Below, piece by piece: positions 1 through 8,697 of a stretch of 64,000 bases of DNA (positions are counted from its first letter, which is position 1; every line of letters starts with the position of its first letter). The DNA lies in contig JBGANR010000002.1 in the NCBI GenBank assembly GCA_044222225.1, positions 1 through 64,000 of the forward strand. The letters are read 5' to 3'. The position numbers were made by a program, and so were the translations under genes. Under the pieces are notes generated by a model. That model saw nothing but the letters and a program-made list of their open reading frames with translations, was not told the DNA's origin and ran no database searches. This stretch comes from JBGANR01 sp044222225. Its GTDB lineage: Bacteria; Actinomycetota; Actinomycetes; Mycobacteriales; Mycobacteriaceae.

Positions 1-10
1 CCCATGTCTC

Positions 11-33
11 TATGTCTCTTAATAAGAGACATA
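11..33. repeat. AT-rich perfect inverted repeat
   Basis: Arms TATGTCTCTT (11-20) and AAGAGACATA (24-33) are perfect 10-bp reverse complements around a 3-base centre. The first seven bases of the motif, ATGTCTC, also occur directly before it at 4-10. The element is strikingly AT-rich for this GC-rich chromosome and lies four bases beyond the stop codon of the epimerase gene. It could be a repressor operator for a gene left of the window or a short hairpin. No T-run follows it on either strand, so a classical terminator is unlikely. Confidence 0.6.
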
Positions 34-36
34 CGG

Positions 37-1089
37 TCACCGCAAGGGAGCCGTGGCGAACTCGGCGAGGCCCGACGCCGGCGACACGGCGGCCGTGAAG
101 CCGAGTTCGGCCCGGGCTCGCTGCGGCGACGCGACGATGTGCCGCACGTCCGAGACGAATCCGGACGCCGCACCGGGGCGGGGACGCGCCCCTCCGGTGA
201 CGACGGGCTCCGGACCGCCGACGGCCGTCGCGAGCAGACGGGCCATGTCGGCCAGGGCGAGCGGGTGGCCGGAGGCGACGTTGTACGCCCGGAATCCCCG
301 CCGCCCGTAGCGCAGTGCGGCGACGTTGGCGCGGGCGACGTCCGTGACGTGGACGAAATCGCGCAGCTGCCGGCCGTCCTCGAAGACGGTCGGGGCCTCG
401 CCGCGCTCCAGCGCCGAACGGAAGATCGCGGCGACCCCGGAGTACGGCGTGTCTCGGGGCATCCACGGCCCGTAGACGTTGTGATAGCGCAGGGCCACGG
501 CGCTGCCGCCCGTCTCGGCCGCCCAGTCGCGAACGAGCTGCTCCTGGCAGTGCTTCGTCACGGCGTAGACGCCGCGCGGGCGCAGCGGTGCGTCCTCGAC
601 GGTCTCGGTCCAGGTCAGCGGCTCGCCGGCCGGACTCCGCGGGTCGAACTCGCCGCGTCCGAGGGCGGCCGGGTCGCGCGGCGCGGGTTCGACGATCCGG
701 CCGTCGTCGGTGCGATAGGAGCCGTCGCCGTAGACGACCATCGAGGATGCCAGGACGAGCCGCGAACGGCCGGCGCGCGTCATCGCCGCCAGCAGCACGG
801 CCGTCGCGAGCAGGTTCTCGCGCACATAGGCGGGCATATCGGTGACGTCCTGGCCGTGACCGACCATCGCGGCCTGATGGCAGACGGCGTCGACGCCCTC
901 GACGGCCGTGGCGATGGCGACGGGATCGGCGACGTCCAGAAGCCGGACGCCCGCAGGCGCCGCGGCGCCGGCCCCGTGTGCGGCGGGCAGCATCGCGTCG
1001 ACTCCGTCCACCTCGACGCCGTCCGCCCGCAGCGCGGCGGTGATCGCGCGGCCGATGAATCCGGCGGCGCCGGTGACGAGCACCCTCAC
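37..1089 (-). CDS. NAD-dependent epimerase/dehydratase (GalE3-like)
   Basis: Extended short-chain dehydrogenase of 350 residues, probably a nucleotide-sugar epimerase or dehydratase. The Rossmann motif VTGAAGFIG lies at residues 5-13, the serine region ASSMVVYG near 114-121, and the catalytic YxxxK (YAVTK) at about 175-179. The GTG start at 1089 overlaps the upstream MTA phosphorylase stop codon (GTGA). The longer open frame upstream only reads through the phosphorylase gene. It is the last gene of the minus-strand operon. From memory, M. tuberculosis also has a GalE-like gene right after the phosphorylase (Rv0535-Rv0536). The substrate cannot be told from the sequence. Confidence 0.88.
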   Translation of the reverse strand: MRVLVTGAAGFIGRAITAALRADGVEVDGVDAMLPAAHGAGAAAPAGVRLLDVADPVAIATAVEGVDAVCHQAAMVGHGQDVTDMPAYVRENLLATAVLLAAMTRAGRSRLVLASSMVVYGDGSYRTDDGRIVEPAPRDPAALGRGEFDPRSPAGEPLTWTETVEDAPLRPRGVYAVTKHCQEQLVRDWAAETGGSAVALRYHNVYGPWMPRDTPYSGVAAIFRSALERGEAPTVFEDGRQLRDFVHVTDVARANVAALRYGRRGFRAYNVASGHPLALADMARLLATAVGGPEPVVTGGARPRPGAASGFVSDVRHIVASPQRARAELGFTAAVSPASGLAEFATAPLR

Positions 1090-1880
1090 GGTTCGATTCC
1101 CGGCAGCGTGTGCTCGGCCTTGCAGGTCGGGCAGGGTTCCGGCTCGGGGGACAGTCCCGCGAGGGTGGCGGCGACCAATGCGGTGAAGGGCTCGAGGTTT
1201 CGCTGGAACTCGACCCACACCTCGTCGGCCGTGACGCCCTCGCCGGCGGCGAGTCCGGCGTCGACGTCGGTGACCAGGGCCAGCGGCGCGTAGCAGACGC
1301 CGAGTTCGCGGGCGAGGACGGCCTCAGGGTGACCGGTCATGTTGACCAGCGTCCAGCCCTGCGCGGCGTACCAGCGGCTTTCGGCGCGCGTCGAGAACCG
1401 GGGGCCCTCGATGACGACCATCGTGCCGCCGTCGACGACGTCGGGCAGGTCGGCGCGTCCGCCCGCGGCGACGGCCGCCGCGCGGATCGCCGGGCAGTAG
1501 GGGTCGGCGAACGAGACGTGGATCGCGCCGGAGTCGACGTAGGTCTGAGCCCTGCCGCTGGTGCGGTCGACGAGCTGGTCGGGCGAGACGACGGAGCCGG
1601 GACCGAGGTGCGGCACGAGGCTGCCGACGGCGCAGGGGGCGAGGACGCGTCGCACGCCGAGGGAGCGCAGCGCCCAGAGATTGGCGCGGTACGGCACCTG
1701 ATGCGGCGGGTGTTCGTGGTGCTCACCGTGCCGGGGGAGGAAGGCGACCGTGCGGCCGCCGAAATCGCCGACACGCACCGGGCCGCTCGGCGGTCCGTAG
1801 GGCGTCTCGACGTCGACGATCCGCGACTGCGGCAGCAGCGAATACAGTCCGGTTCCTCCGATGACGGCGGTCGTGATCAC
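1086..1880 (-). CDS. mtnP: S-methyl-5'-thioadenosine phosphorylase
   Basis: Purine nucleoside phosphorylase family protein of 264 residues that splits methylthioadenosine, the by-product of polyamine synthesis and SAM reactions, into adenine and methylthioribose-1-phosphate. The N-terminal IGGTGLY, the phosphate-site PRHGEHHEHPPH segment near residue 49, the VIEGPRFSTRAE block and the base-contacting NMTGHPEA block are all present. The start is GTG at 1880, with a TGAGGAC ribosome site just upstream. A C-terminal CPTC pair is visible. It lies 40 bases after the small membrane protein gene, in the same operon. It may act as a broader nucleoside phosphorylase. Confidence 0.92.
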   Translation of the reverse strand: MITTAVIGGTGLYSLLPQSRIVDVETPYGPPSGPVRVGDFGGRTVAFLPRHGEHHEHPPHQVPYRANLWALRSLGVRRVLAPCAVGSLVPHLGPGSVVSPDQLVDRTSGRAQTYVDSGAIHVSFADPYCPAIRAAAVAAGGRADLPDVVDGGTMVVIEGPRFSTRAESRWYAAQGWTLVNMTGHPEAVLARELGVCYAPLALVTDVDAGLAAGEGVTADEVWVEFQRNLEPFTALVAATLAGLSPEPEPCPTCKAEHTLPGIEP

Positions 1881-1920
1881 GTCGTGTCCTCATCTCTAGA
1901 TGATCGATTCCCGAACGGGG

Positions 1921-2361
1921 TCACTCGGGCACGTCGGCTCTGACCATCCGGCGACCAGTGCGGGTCCGGACCCAGGATGCCCGCAGGCCCGCCGCCGCGG
2001 CGGCGATCCAGACGGCTGCGAGCGCGAGGCCGATGGCGAGGGGGTAGTCGCGGTCGAGGAGCGTCGGGTTCACCGGCCGCGGACGGTCCAGCAGCAGCGG
2101 CAGCGCAAGCAGCGCGACGGCGACGGTGCAGGTCGCGGCGACGACGAGCGGTCGCCGCCAGGGTGCCGGGATCCAGCGGCGCGTCGCCCACCCGGCCGCG
2201 ACGCCGAGCGGCGCGATGACGGCGTCATGAGCCAGGACGCCGGCGACCACCCACTCCGCGATGACGAGCAGCAGCGGCGGCGGGAGCTCGGTGAGCAACG
2301 AGACGCCGTAGCCGGCGGCGACCACGCCCACGGCCCCGAGGAGGATGCGCAGCACCGTCAT
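1921..2361 (-). CDS. small integral membrane protein, unknown function
   Basis: Not recognised as a named family. The 146-residue product is almost entirely hydrophobic, with about four membrane segments (near residues 3-23, 29-55, 65-88 and 98-118) and a basic C-terminus. Its ATG overlaps the stop codon of the molybdopterin oxidoreductase (ATGA), so the two are probably translationally coupled and may work together. A role as a membrane partner of that enzyme is an inference only. Confidence 0.75.
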   Translation of the reverse strand: MTVLRILLGAVGVVAAGYGVSLLTELPPPLLLVIAEWVVAGVLAHDAVIAPLGVAAGWATRRWIPAPWRRPLVVAATCTVAVALLALPLLLDRPRPVNPTLLDRDYPLAIGLALAAVWIAAAAAGLRASWVRTRTGRRMVRADVPE

Positions 2362-3506
2362 GGCAGCACCTCGATCCGCCCGACCCATTTGGTCTGCAGG
2401 ACGCCCGGCCGGTTCGGCGCGATGAGCCGGCAGGGATAGCCGTGGTCGAGATCGAGCACGTCGCCGTTCAGTCGCAGCGCGAGCAGCGTCGAGTCGTCGG
2501 CGACGAAGCCGGCCGGCAGCACGCTCGTCCGATAGCCGCCGACCGGTTCCAGCGAGACGACCCGCACGTCGGTCGAGGTCGTCGTGCCGGCGGCGCGCAG
2601 GAGATCCGACAGCCGGACGCCCGTCCACTCGGCGCCGACGCTCCACCCTTCGACGCAGGCGATGGGCAGGGTCGCGGTGGTCTGTGGCAGGTCGCGCAGC
2701 TCGGCCAGGCTCCACGCCCGGGTGGCGCCGTCGGGACCGGCGATCGTCAGCCGATAGTCCGGATCGAGTGCCGCGGCGGCGATTCCGGCCTGCACCGCGG
2801 TGCGGTTGACGGGCAGTCGCTGCGGGCCGCGTCCGGAACGCGGTGACAGGAACGCGAACGGCCGCAGCGGCGTCACGGACTGTCCCGCGATGCCGACGGC
2901 GACGACGCCCGCTGCCGCGGCGGCCGCCGTCACCGCCGTGCGCCGGTCGACGAGCGGGGACGACGTGTCGACGGGCGCGGGCGGCGCATGCCAGTAGCGC
3001 TGGGCGAGCGGCAGTTTGACCGCGATGTGGACGGCTAGGGCGCCGATCGCGAGGTAGGCGACCGCGTAGTGCACGTCCGGGAAGAAGAACGGCCACGGGT
3101 ACCACTGCGCCACGTTCATGACGCCCGTGACGAGTTGGAACAGGCATGCCCCGACGAGCACGCCGATCGACACCCGTTCGAGGAGATGGCCGACGAGCAG
3201 CCGGACGGAGTGCAGCGGCGGGCGGACGAACAGTCGTCGGTAGACGAGCCCCAGCTTGACGAGCACCAGCGGAACCGCGACGAATCCCGTCGCGACGTGC
3301 AGTCCCTGGGTGAGCCGGAACAGCCAGACGGGGTGCGTCGGCCAGGCGAACCAGCTTGTCGGATGCTGCAGGAAGTGGCTGATGAGACCGGTGAGGAAGC
3401 AGGTCGCGAACGCGGCCCCGGCGGCCGCGCCGACGTGCGCGACGGCCCGGATCCGCCGTGGGTCGTCGTCGCCGCGGGGACGACGCGGGGCGTCGACGGT
3501 GCTCAT
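2358..3506 (-). CDS. membrane-anchored molybdopterin-dependent oxidoreductase
   Basis: Fusion of a four-helix, cytochrome b561-like membrane part (residues about 20-165) with a sulfite-oxidase-fold molybdopterin domain (about 210-382). A further hydrophobic segment near residues 185-205 links the two. The likely molybdenum-ligating cysteine is in IACVEGWSV, and the family's C-terminal GYPCRLIAPNRPG block is intact. Several histidines in the membrane part could bind haem. It probably passes electrons between the membrane and a small substrate on the outer face. The ATG start overlaps the methyltransferase stop codon. The substrate is unknown. Confidence 0.85.
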   Translation of the reverse strand: MSTVDAPRRPRGDDDPRRIRAVAHVGAAAGAAFATCFLTGLISHFLQHPTSWFAWPTHPVWLFRLTQGLHVATGFVAVPLVLVKLGLVYRRLFVRPPLHSVRLLVGHLLERVSIGVLVGACLFQLVTGVMNVAQWYPWPFFFPDVHYAVAYLAIGALAVHIAVKLPLAQRYWHAPPAPVDTSSPLVDRRTAVTAAAAAAGVVAVGIAGQSVTPLRPFAFLSPRSGRGPQRLPVNRTAVQAGIAAAALDPDYRLTIAGPDGATRAWSLAELRDLPQTTATLPIACVEGWSVGAEWTGVRLSDLLRAAGTTTSTDVRVVSLEPVGGYRTSVLPAGFVADDSTLLALRLNGDVLDLDHGYPCRLIAPNRPGVLQTKWVGRIEVLP

Positions 3507-4153
3507 CGCCGCAGCACCGCCAGGCAGCGCCCGCCGAAGTCGCGGGCCGAGACGAGCCGCATGCCGGACGTGACGGCGAGCAGCGCTGCCTGCTCGACAC
3601 CGGCTCTGGCCCAGGGGAACCACGGTCCGGAGCCGACGGCCGTCTCGACGCGGGCCGCACCGGTGACGAGACCGGTGCCGACGCCGCCGAACTCGACGAG
3701 CACGCGGCCGTCGGGCGCGATGAGGGACCGTGCCCGCGTCAGGACGTGCACCGGATCGCCGCCGATGCCGATATTGCCGTCGAGCACGAGGGCGACGTGC
3801 CAGCGGCCCTCGCCGGGCAGCGCGGCGAAGATCGAGCGCCGGACGGCGCACCCGCCGCGATCACGGGTGAGGGCGACCGCGCGCGGCGATTCGTCGACCC
3901 CGAGGCAGGGGATGCCCCGGACGGCCAGCGACTCGACGTAGCGTCCGGGGCCGCAGCCGAGGTCGATGGTCGGCCCGTCGCAGGCGGCGGCGACCTCGGC
4001 GTCGAAGGCGGCATCGCCCGCGTCGGTCCGGCGGCCCTCCCAGCGGGCGATCGGTAGCGCCTCCTGCGATCCGTCGGCGCTCCGCAGCCAACAGGCGTCC
4101 CCGGCGAACGCGGGATCGAAGCCGGTGAGTCCGGCGTCTGCGGTGATCGTCAC
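3503..4153 (-). CDS. SAM-dependent class I methyltransferase
   Basis: Protein of 216 residues with a Rossmann-type SAM site: motif I IDLGCGPGRYVESL near residue 66 and the acidic ribose contact GVDESPRAV about 20 residues later. A GTG start at 4153 overlaps the preceding stop codon (GTGA). It sits between a TIGR04282-family protein and the molybdopterin oxidoreductase in a tightly overlapping operon, so a small-metabolite or glycolipid substrate is more likely than nucleic acid. That is an inference; the acceptor is not visible. Confidence 0.8.
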   Translation of the reverse strand: MTITADAGLTGFDPAFAGDACWLRSADGSQEALPIARWEGRRTDAGDAAFDAEVAAACDGPTIDLGCGPGRYVESLAVRGIPCLGVDESPRAVALTRDRGGCAVRRSIFAALPGEGRWHVALVLDGNIGIGGDPVHVLTRARSLIAPDGRVLVEFGGVGTGLVTGAARVETAVGSGPWFPWARAGVEQAALLAVTSGMRLVSARDFGGRCLAVLRR

Positions 4154-4860
4154 GATGCGACTCCGATCGCGGGAGCGGATCGCAGGGCGGCGAGTCGGAA
4201 CCGGCTGCCGGCGCCGCACGCGAGCGCCACCGGGGCGATGTCGCCCTGGACGTCGACGTCCCGCATGGCCGGCAGCCACGTCACGCGCAGTCCCGCGGAC
4301 CGCAGCGCCGCCGCTGTGCGTGCGCTCGTCGACGAGGTCGACGTCGCGACGGCGGCCAGCCGGCCCGCGGCGTCCGGATCGCCGAGGGCCAGCGCCCACC
4401 AGCCGCCGTCCGGGGCGGGGCCGAGTGCTGCGACGCCCGCGCCGCCGGCGGCCGCGGCGGCGAGCAGATCGACGGGCCGTACCTGCGGGGTGTCCATCCC
4501 GATCTGGACGAGGACGCGCCCGCCGCCGGGCTCCTCGCGGTCGTTGAGCAGGACCCGGGCGTCGTGGTGCGCGTTCGCGAGTCGTGCGGGCAGACCCGCG
4601 CCCCGCTGGGGCAAGACTCGGCAACGGGCGAGAAGCTCGGTGAGCTCCGGCAGACGGCGGGCCCGGCCGAGCTCACCGGTGAGCGCCACGACGACCGGCA
4701 GCCGCGTGCCGAGAGCGGCGTGGAGGGTGTCGAGCAGGCTCGCCGCCGCGAGCTCGGCCGCCGCCGTGTCGCCGATCGTCGCGGCGAGGCGGGTCTTCGC
4801 CCACCCCGGCACCGGTGCTTTGGCGACGACGAGGACGGCGGGCGAGCAGGTGGCGTTCAT
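4150..4860 (-). CDS. TIGR04282/DUF2064 family glycosyltransferase-like protein
   Basis: Protein of 236 residues with the family's N-terminal VVAKAPVPGWAKTRLA block (residues about 10-25), an IGMDTPQ metal-site-like motif near 120 and the APDGGWWALALG motif near 153. These proteins have a nucleotidyltransferase/GT-A-like fold and are often annotated as arsenosugar-type glycosyltransferases. The ATG overlaps the upstream glycosyltransferase stop. The paired GT2 and TIGR04282 genes resemble, from memory, M. tuberculosis Rv0539-Rv0540. The product they make is unknown. Confidence 0.85.
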   Translation of the reverse strand: MNATCSPAVLVVAKAPVPGWAKTRLAATIGDTAAAELAAASLLDTLHAALGTRLPVVVALTGELGRARRLPELTELLARCRVLPQRGAGLPARLANAHHDARVLLNDREEPGGGRVLVQIGMDTPQVRPVDLLAAAAAGGAGVAALGPAPDGGWWALALGDPDAAGRLAAVATSTSSTSARTAAALRSAGLRVTWLPAMRDVDVQGDIAPVALACGAGSRFRLAALRSAPAIGVAS

Positions 4861-5510
4861 CGGGCCGCCGCCGCGAATGCGCGGGCGGCCAGCCACGAGC
4901 CGCGCACGGTGCCCGACACCTTCGACGCGCCCCCGGCGCGTGGACGGAAGACGACCGGTCGCTCCGCGACGATCCAGCCGGCGCGTCCGGCACGGGCCAG
5001 CAGCTCCACCGGATAGCCGAATCCGCGGTCCGTCACGCCGAGCGCGAGCAGGTCGGACCGGCGACAGGCCCGGATCGGACCGACGTCGTGCACGTCGATC
5101 CGGTGCCGGTGCCGCAGTCGGGCGGCGACGGCGCGGCTGCCGAGTCTGGCGTGCACGGGCCACGCGCCCGGCTCGGCACGCCGGTCGCCGAGGGCGAGCC
5201 GGACGGGACCGGTGAGCGCCGCGAGGACGGCCGGCAGGTCGCGCGGATCGCAGGAGCCGTCGCCGTCCATCGTGCAGACGACCTCGGATTCGGCGGCCGT
5301 CACGCCGGCGTGGACCGCGGCTCCGTAGCCGGCGACCGACTCGGTGACGACGCGAGCGCCGGCCGCGCGGGCGATCCGGCCCGTGCCGTCGGTGCTGCCG
5401 TTGTCGACGACGAGCGCGCGGAATCCTGGTGGCAGGCCGGCGATCACGGCCGCGATCGTGGCCTCTTCGTTGCGGCAGGGAATGATGACGTCCACGGGTG
5501 TCGTGCTCAT
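4857..5510 (-). CDS. family 2 glycosyltransferase (polyprenyl-phosphate sugar synthase-like)
   Basis: Cytosolic GT-A enzyme of 217 residues: donor-binding start VIIPCRNEEATIA (residues about 8-20), VVDNGSTDGT, and the metal-binding DGDGSCDP near residue 80. It lacks C-terminal membrane helices, as in dolichyl-phosphate mannose synthase-like enzymes without anchors. It is the first gene of a seven-gene operon. A TANNNT -10 box ends seven bases before the ATG, suggesting leaderless mRNA. The divergent neighbour is a GT-C-like membrane protein that could use a lipid-linked sugar made here (inference). Confidence 0.87.
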   Translation of the reverse strand: MSTTPVDVIIPCRNEEATIAAVIAGLPPGFRALVVDNGSTDGTGRIARAAGARVVTESVAGYGAAVHAGVTAAESEVVCTMDGDGSCDPRDLPAVLAALTGPVRLALGDRRAEPGAWPVHARLGSRAVAARLRHRHRIDVHDVGPIRACRRSDLLALGVTDRGFGYPVELLARAGRAGWIVAERPVVFRPRAGGASKVSGTVRGSWLAARAFAAAAR

Positions 5511-5517
5511 GGTTCGG

Positions 5518-5523
5518 ACGCTA
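5518..5523 (-). promoter_or_regulatory. -10 box (TAGCGT) of the minus-strand operon
   Basis: TAGCGT fits the actinobacterial TANNNT -10 consensus and is followed by exactly seven bases before the ATG at 5510. Transcription would then start at or next to the start codon, giving a leaderless message. No convincing -35 box is seen. Confidence 0.45.
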
Positions 5524-5612
5524 GACCCGGCCGGTATCGCGAATCGGACCTGCGGCGATGACGAAATTATGACGGCTCGCCGCGATGCGACCGTCGCGCG
5601 GAGCCGACTGCC

Positions 5613-5618
5613 TACCGT
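5613..5618 (+). promoter_or_regulatory. -10 box (TACCGT) of the GT-C-like gene
   Basis: TACCGT is followed by six bases and then the ATG at 5625, the same leaderless spacing as on the opposite strand. The two promoters share the 114-base divergent gap. Confidence 0.45.
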
Positions 5619-5624
5619 CGTGAC

Positions 5625-6971
5625 ATGCCCCGCGTCACGGTCCCCGCGCCCGAGGTGCCCGGTGTCCACCGGGGACTGCTCGGCGCCGCGCTGGGCGTCG
5701 TGCTCATCGCCGCGGGTTTCGCGGTCCCGGAGTTCCTGCCCGCCGACGCTCGGCAGCGGCTGTGGGCCGGCGCCGCCCCGATCTTCGGCTTCTGGGAGGC
5801 TCACGCCTCCTGGGTGGGCACGCCGCTCGCCGTCGCGGTCGCGACCCTGCTGATCGCCGGCGCGCGCGGTGTCGACAGGCTCCGGCTTCGCACGCTGCTG
5901 CCGCTGTCGTACGCCGGCGCGATCGGTTGGGCGGTCGCGTTGTCGCTGATCGACGGGTGGCGGCGCGGGTTCACCGGCCGGCTGCTGGATCCGTCGGAGT
6001 ATCTCAACGACGTGCCGAAGGTCGACGACATCGGCGCGATGCTGCGCGGCTTCTCGGGCCGGATCCTGGACTACCAGCCCGATTCATGGACGACCCACGT
6101 CTCCGGACACCCGCCGGGCGCGTTCCTCGTCTTCATCGGACTCGACCGCGTCGGCCTCGGCGGCGGCACCGCGGCCGCGTGGTTCTGCGTCCTCGTCGCC
6201 GCGAGCGCCGTTCCGGCGATGATCCTCACGGTCCTGCTGCTCGGCTCGCCGCAGGCCGCCCGCTCGGTGGCGCCGTATCTGGCGCTCAGCCCCGGCGCCG
6301 TCTGGGTGGCGGTATCCGCCGACGCGGCCTTCCTCGGTGTCGTCTCCTGGGGGTTGGCGCTGCTCGCCGCATCGACGCGGACGGCCGGGCCGCGCCGGCA
6401 GGTGCTCGGCGTTACCGCCGGACTGCTGCTCGGTGCCGGCGTGTACCTCAGTTACGGCCTCGTCCTCATCGGGATCCCCGCGCTCGCCGTCCTGTGGCTC
6501 GGCCGTACGGTACGTCCGCTGCCGGCGGTGCTGGCGGGTTCGCTGCTCGTGGCCGGTGGCTTCACGGCCGCCGGGTTCTGGTGGTTCGACGGCTACCGGC
6601 TCGTCATCGAGCGCTACTACCAGGGCATCGCGACGCAGCGTCCGGCCGCGTACTGGGCGTGGGCGAATTTCGCGGCGACCGGCTGCGCCGTCGGTCTGGC
6701 CACGTTCGCCGGCCTCGCTTACGTCGTGGACCGGAACCTGCTGCGTGGTCGGGATCCGCGCGCCGTCCTCGCTCTGGCGGGCGTGGCCGCGATGCTCGTC
6801 GCCGACGCCAGCGGGCTCAGCAAGGCCGAGACGGAACGCATCTGGCTGCCGTTCAGCGCCTATGCCGTGCTCGCCGCCGGGTTGCTGCCGGTGCGGCACC
6901 GGACCCGCTGGCTCATCGTGCAGGCGGCGCTTGCGCTCGCCGTCAACCATCTGATTCTGACGAAATGGTAG
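5625..6971 (+). CDS. polytopic membrane protein, GT-C glycosyltransferase-like
   Basis: Membrane protein of 448 residues with about ten or more hydrophobic segments. Acidic residues (LDPSEYLNDVPKVDD, near 123-137) follow an early helix, and a charged SKAETERIWLPF segment lies near 405. Both features recall lipid-linked-sugar-using GT-C mannosyltransferases. From memory, M. tuberculosis Rv0541c is an integral membrane protein of similar size in the same relative place. The function is inferred from topology and from the glycosyltransferase operon divergently encoded next door. The stop codon is followed after five bases by the response regulator start. Confidence 0.75.
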   Translation: MPRVTVPAPEVPGVHRGLLGAALGVVLIAAGFAVPEFLPADARQRLWAGAAPIFGFWEAHASWVGTPLAVAVATLLIAGARGVDRLRLRTLLPLSYAGAIGWAVALSLIDGWRRGFTGRLLDPSEYLNDVPKVDDIGAMLRGFSGRILDYQPDSWTTHVSGHPPGAFLVFIGLDRVGLGGGTAAAWFCVLVAASAVPAMILTVLLLGSPQAARSVAPYLALSPGAVWVAVSADAAFLGVVSWGLALLAASTRTAGPRRQVLGVTAGLLLGAGVYLSYGLVLIGIPALAVLWLGRTVRPLPAVLAGSLLVAGGFTAAGFWWFDGYRLVIERYYQGIATQRPAAYWAWANFAATGCAVGLATFAGLAYVVDRNLLRGRDPRAVLALAGVAAMLVADASGLSKAETERIWLPFSAYAVLAAGLLPVRHRTRWLIVQAALALAVNHLILTKW

Positions 6972-6976
6972 GGACG

Positions 6977-7672
6977 ATGCCGAGGAGTGTGCTCATCGCC
7001 GACGACGACGCCGTGGTCGTCGACGTCGTCCGCAGATATCTGGAACGCGACGGGTTCGACGTCGTCACGGCGTGCTCCGGCACCGAGGCGCTGCACGTGC
7101 TGCGTTCGGTGCCGATCGCGGTGGCGGTGCTCGACGTGATGATGCCCGCCCCGGACGGGCTCGCGGTGTGCCGTGACCTGCGGACCGGTGGCCGGCCCGA
7201 TCCGCCGGTCATCCTCCTCACCGCCCTCGGCGAGGAGGAGGACCGGATCCGCGGCCTGGAGGTCGGCGCCGACGACTACGTGACCAAGCCGTTCAGCCCG
7301 CGGGAACTGGCGCTGCGCGTGGCGGCGGTGCTTCGACGTGCCGGGCCCCGCGCCGCGGCGGAGCCGATCGTGCGGGACGGCCTCCGGGCCGACCGGGAGA
7401 GCGGCACCGTCGACCTCGGCGGGTCGACCGTCTCGCTGACGGCGCGCGAGTTCGATCTGCTCGATCATTTCCTGCGCAACCCGGGCACGGTGTACTCCCG
7501 CGACGAGTTGCTCGCCGTCGTCTGGGGGTGGACGTTCGGCGATCAGTCGACGGTCACCGTGCACGTCAAGCGGCTGCGCGACAAGCTGGGCCGCGCCCAC
7601 CGGATCGAGACGGTCTGGGGCCGCGGGTATCGGTGGCGTGAGACGACGCCGACGACGGAAGGATCGGCCTGA
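6977..7672 (+). CDS. OmpR/PhoB-family response regulator
   Basis: DNA-binding regulator of 231 residues. The receiver domain covers residues 1-120, with acidic pocket DDD near 9-11, phosphoacceptor Asp in VLDVMMPAPDG (about 54) and the conserved Lys in VTKPFSP (about 104). A winged-helix domain follows (about 135-225), with LTAREFDLLDHFLRNPG and the ETVWGRGYRW wing. ATG 6977 is preferred over ATG 6965, which lies inside the upstream stop region and has no ribosome site. The stop shares its last base with the kinase start, so the pair is co-transcribed. The signal and targets are unknown. Confidence 0.93.
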   Translation: MPRSVLIADDDAVVVDVVRRYLERDGFDVVTACSGTEALHVLRSVPIAVAVLDVMMPAPDGLAVCRDLRTGGRPDPPVILLTALGEEEDRIRGLEVGADDYVTKPFSPRELALRVAAVLRRAGPRAAAEPIVRDGLRADRESGTVDLGGSTVSLTAREFDLLDHFLRNPGTVYSRDELLAVVWGWTFGDQSTVTVHVKRLRDKLGRAHRIETVWGRGYRWRETTPTTEGSA

Positions 7673-8697
7673 TGCCGCAGATCGTGCACATCATCGGCTA
7701 CGCGCTGCTCTTCTCGGTGCCGGTGATCGCGCTCGGCGCCGCCGCGCTGGTCGCGGCCCGACGCGCCTCGCTGACGGTCAGCATGGTGCTGCTCGTCCTC
7801 ATCCCGACGGCCGCGACGCTCTCGGGCGTCGTCGGGGTGAGCGGGTTCATGTTCACCGAATCGTTCTTCGGCACCGTCGCCGTCGTCGCGACGGTCGCGG
7901 TGATCGCCGTGCCGGCCGCCGTCGTGCTGGGCCGCTATCAGGCCCGTCGGACGGTCTGGGAACGGCAGGCGCGGGAGCGGGAGCGGGCCGTCGAGTCGTC
8001 GCGGCGCGAGCTCGTCGCCTGGATCAGCCACGATCTGCGGACGCCGCTCGCCGATGTGCTCGCCTCGGCGGAGGCGCTGCGCGACGCGGTCGTCACCGAA
8101 CCGGGCGAGGTGCACGCCTACAGCGAGGAGATCGTCGGGGCGGCGACCCGGTTGGGCGTGATGGTCGACGACCTCTTCGCCATGTCGCGCATCACCGCCG
8201 GCACCCTGGAGATCACGCGGGAGCGTCTCGACCTGCGGGAGATCGCCGACGAGGTGGTCGCGGCCAGCCGATCCGCGGCCGAGCGGGCAGGCGTCGAACT
8301 CGACGTCCGCACCGCCGCCGATCCCGTGCCGGTCGCCGGTAGTCCGGCCGCGCTGACGCGGGCCGTGACGAACCTCGTCGACAACGCGCTCACGCACACA
8401 CCGGTCGGCGGGACGGTCGCGGTGGCCACAGGCGCCGACGACGGCGTCGGATGGCTGCGCGTGGACGATACCGGCGACGGGATCGACGCCGCCGATCTGC
8501 CACGGATCTTCGAGCCGGCCTACCGCGGGGTCGCCGCACGATCCGTGCCGGTGCGGGCGGGGCGTGGGCCGGGCGCGGGCATGGGTCTGGCCATCGCCGC
8601 GGGCCTGGTCGAGGCCCACGACGGTGTCGTGACGGCGCACAACCGGACACGAGGCGCGCGGTTCGAGATCCGGCTGCCGGCGGTCGGACCGGAATGA
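7672..8697 (+). CDS. sensor histidine kinase
   Basis: Partner kinase of 341 residues with three N-terminal membrane helices (about 5-27, 35-57, 64-87) and almost no extracytoplasmic loop. It probably senses something in the membrane or is of the intramembrane-sensing type. The H-box AWISHDLRTPL, N-box NLVDNALTHT, G1 DDTGDGID and G2 GAGMGLAIA are intact. No HAMP or PAS domain is evident. The start overlaps the regulator's stop (TGATG). Confidence 0.93.
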   Translation: MPQIVHIIGYALLFSVPVIALGAAALVAARRASLTVSMVLLVLIPTAATLSGVVGVSGFMFTESFFGTVAVVATVAVIAVPAAVVLGRYQARRTVWERQARERERAVESSRRELVAWISHDLRTPLADVLASAEALRDAVVTEPGEVHAYSEEIVGAATRLGVMVDDLFAMSRITAGTLEITRERLDLREIADEVVAASRSAAERAGVELDVRTAADPVPVAGSPAALTRAVTNLVDNALTHTPVGGTVAVATGADDGVGWLRVDDTGDGIDAADLPRIFEPAYRGVAARSVPVRAGRGPGAGMGLAIAAGLVEAHDGVVTAHNRTRGARFEIRLPAVGPE

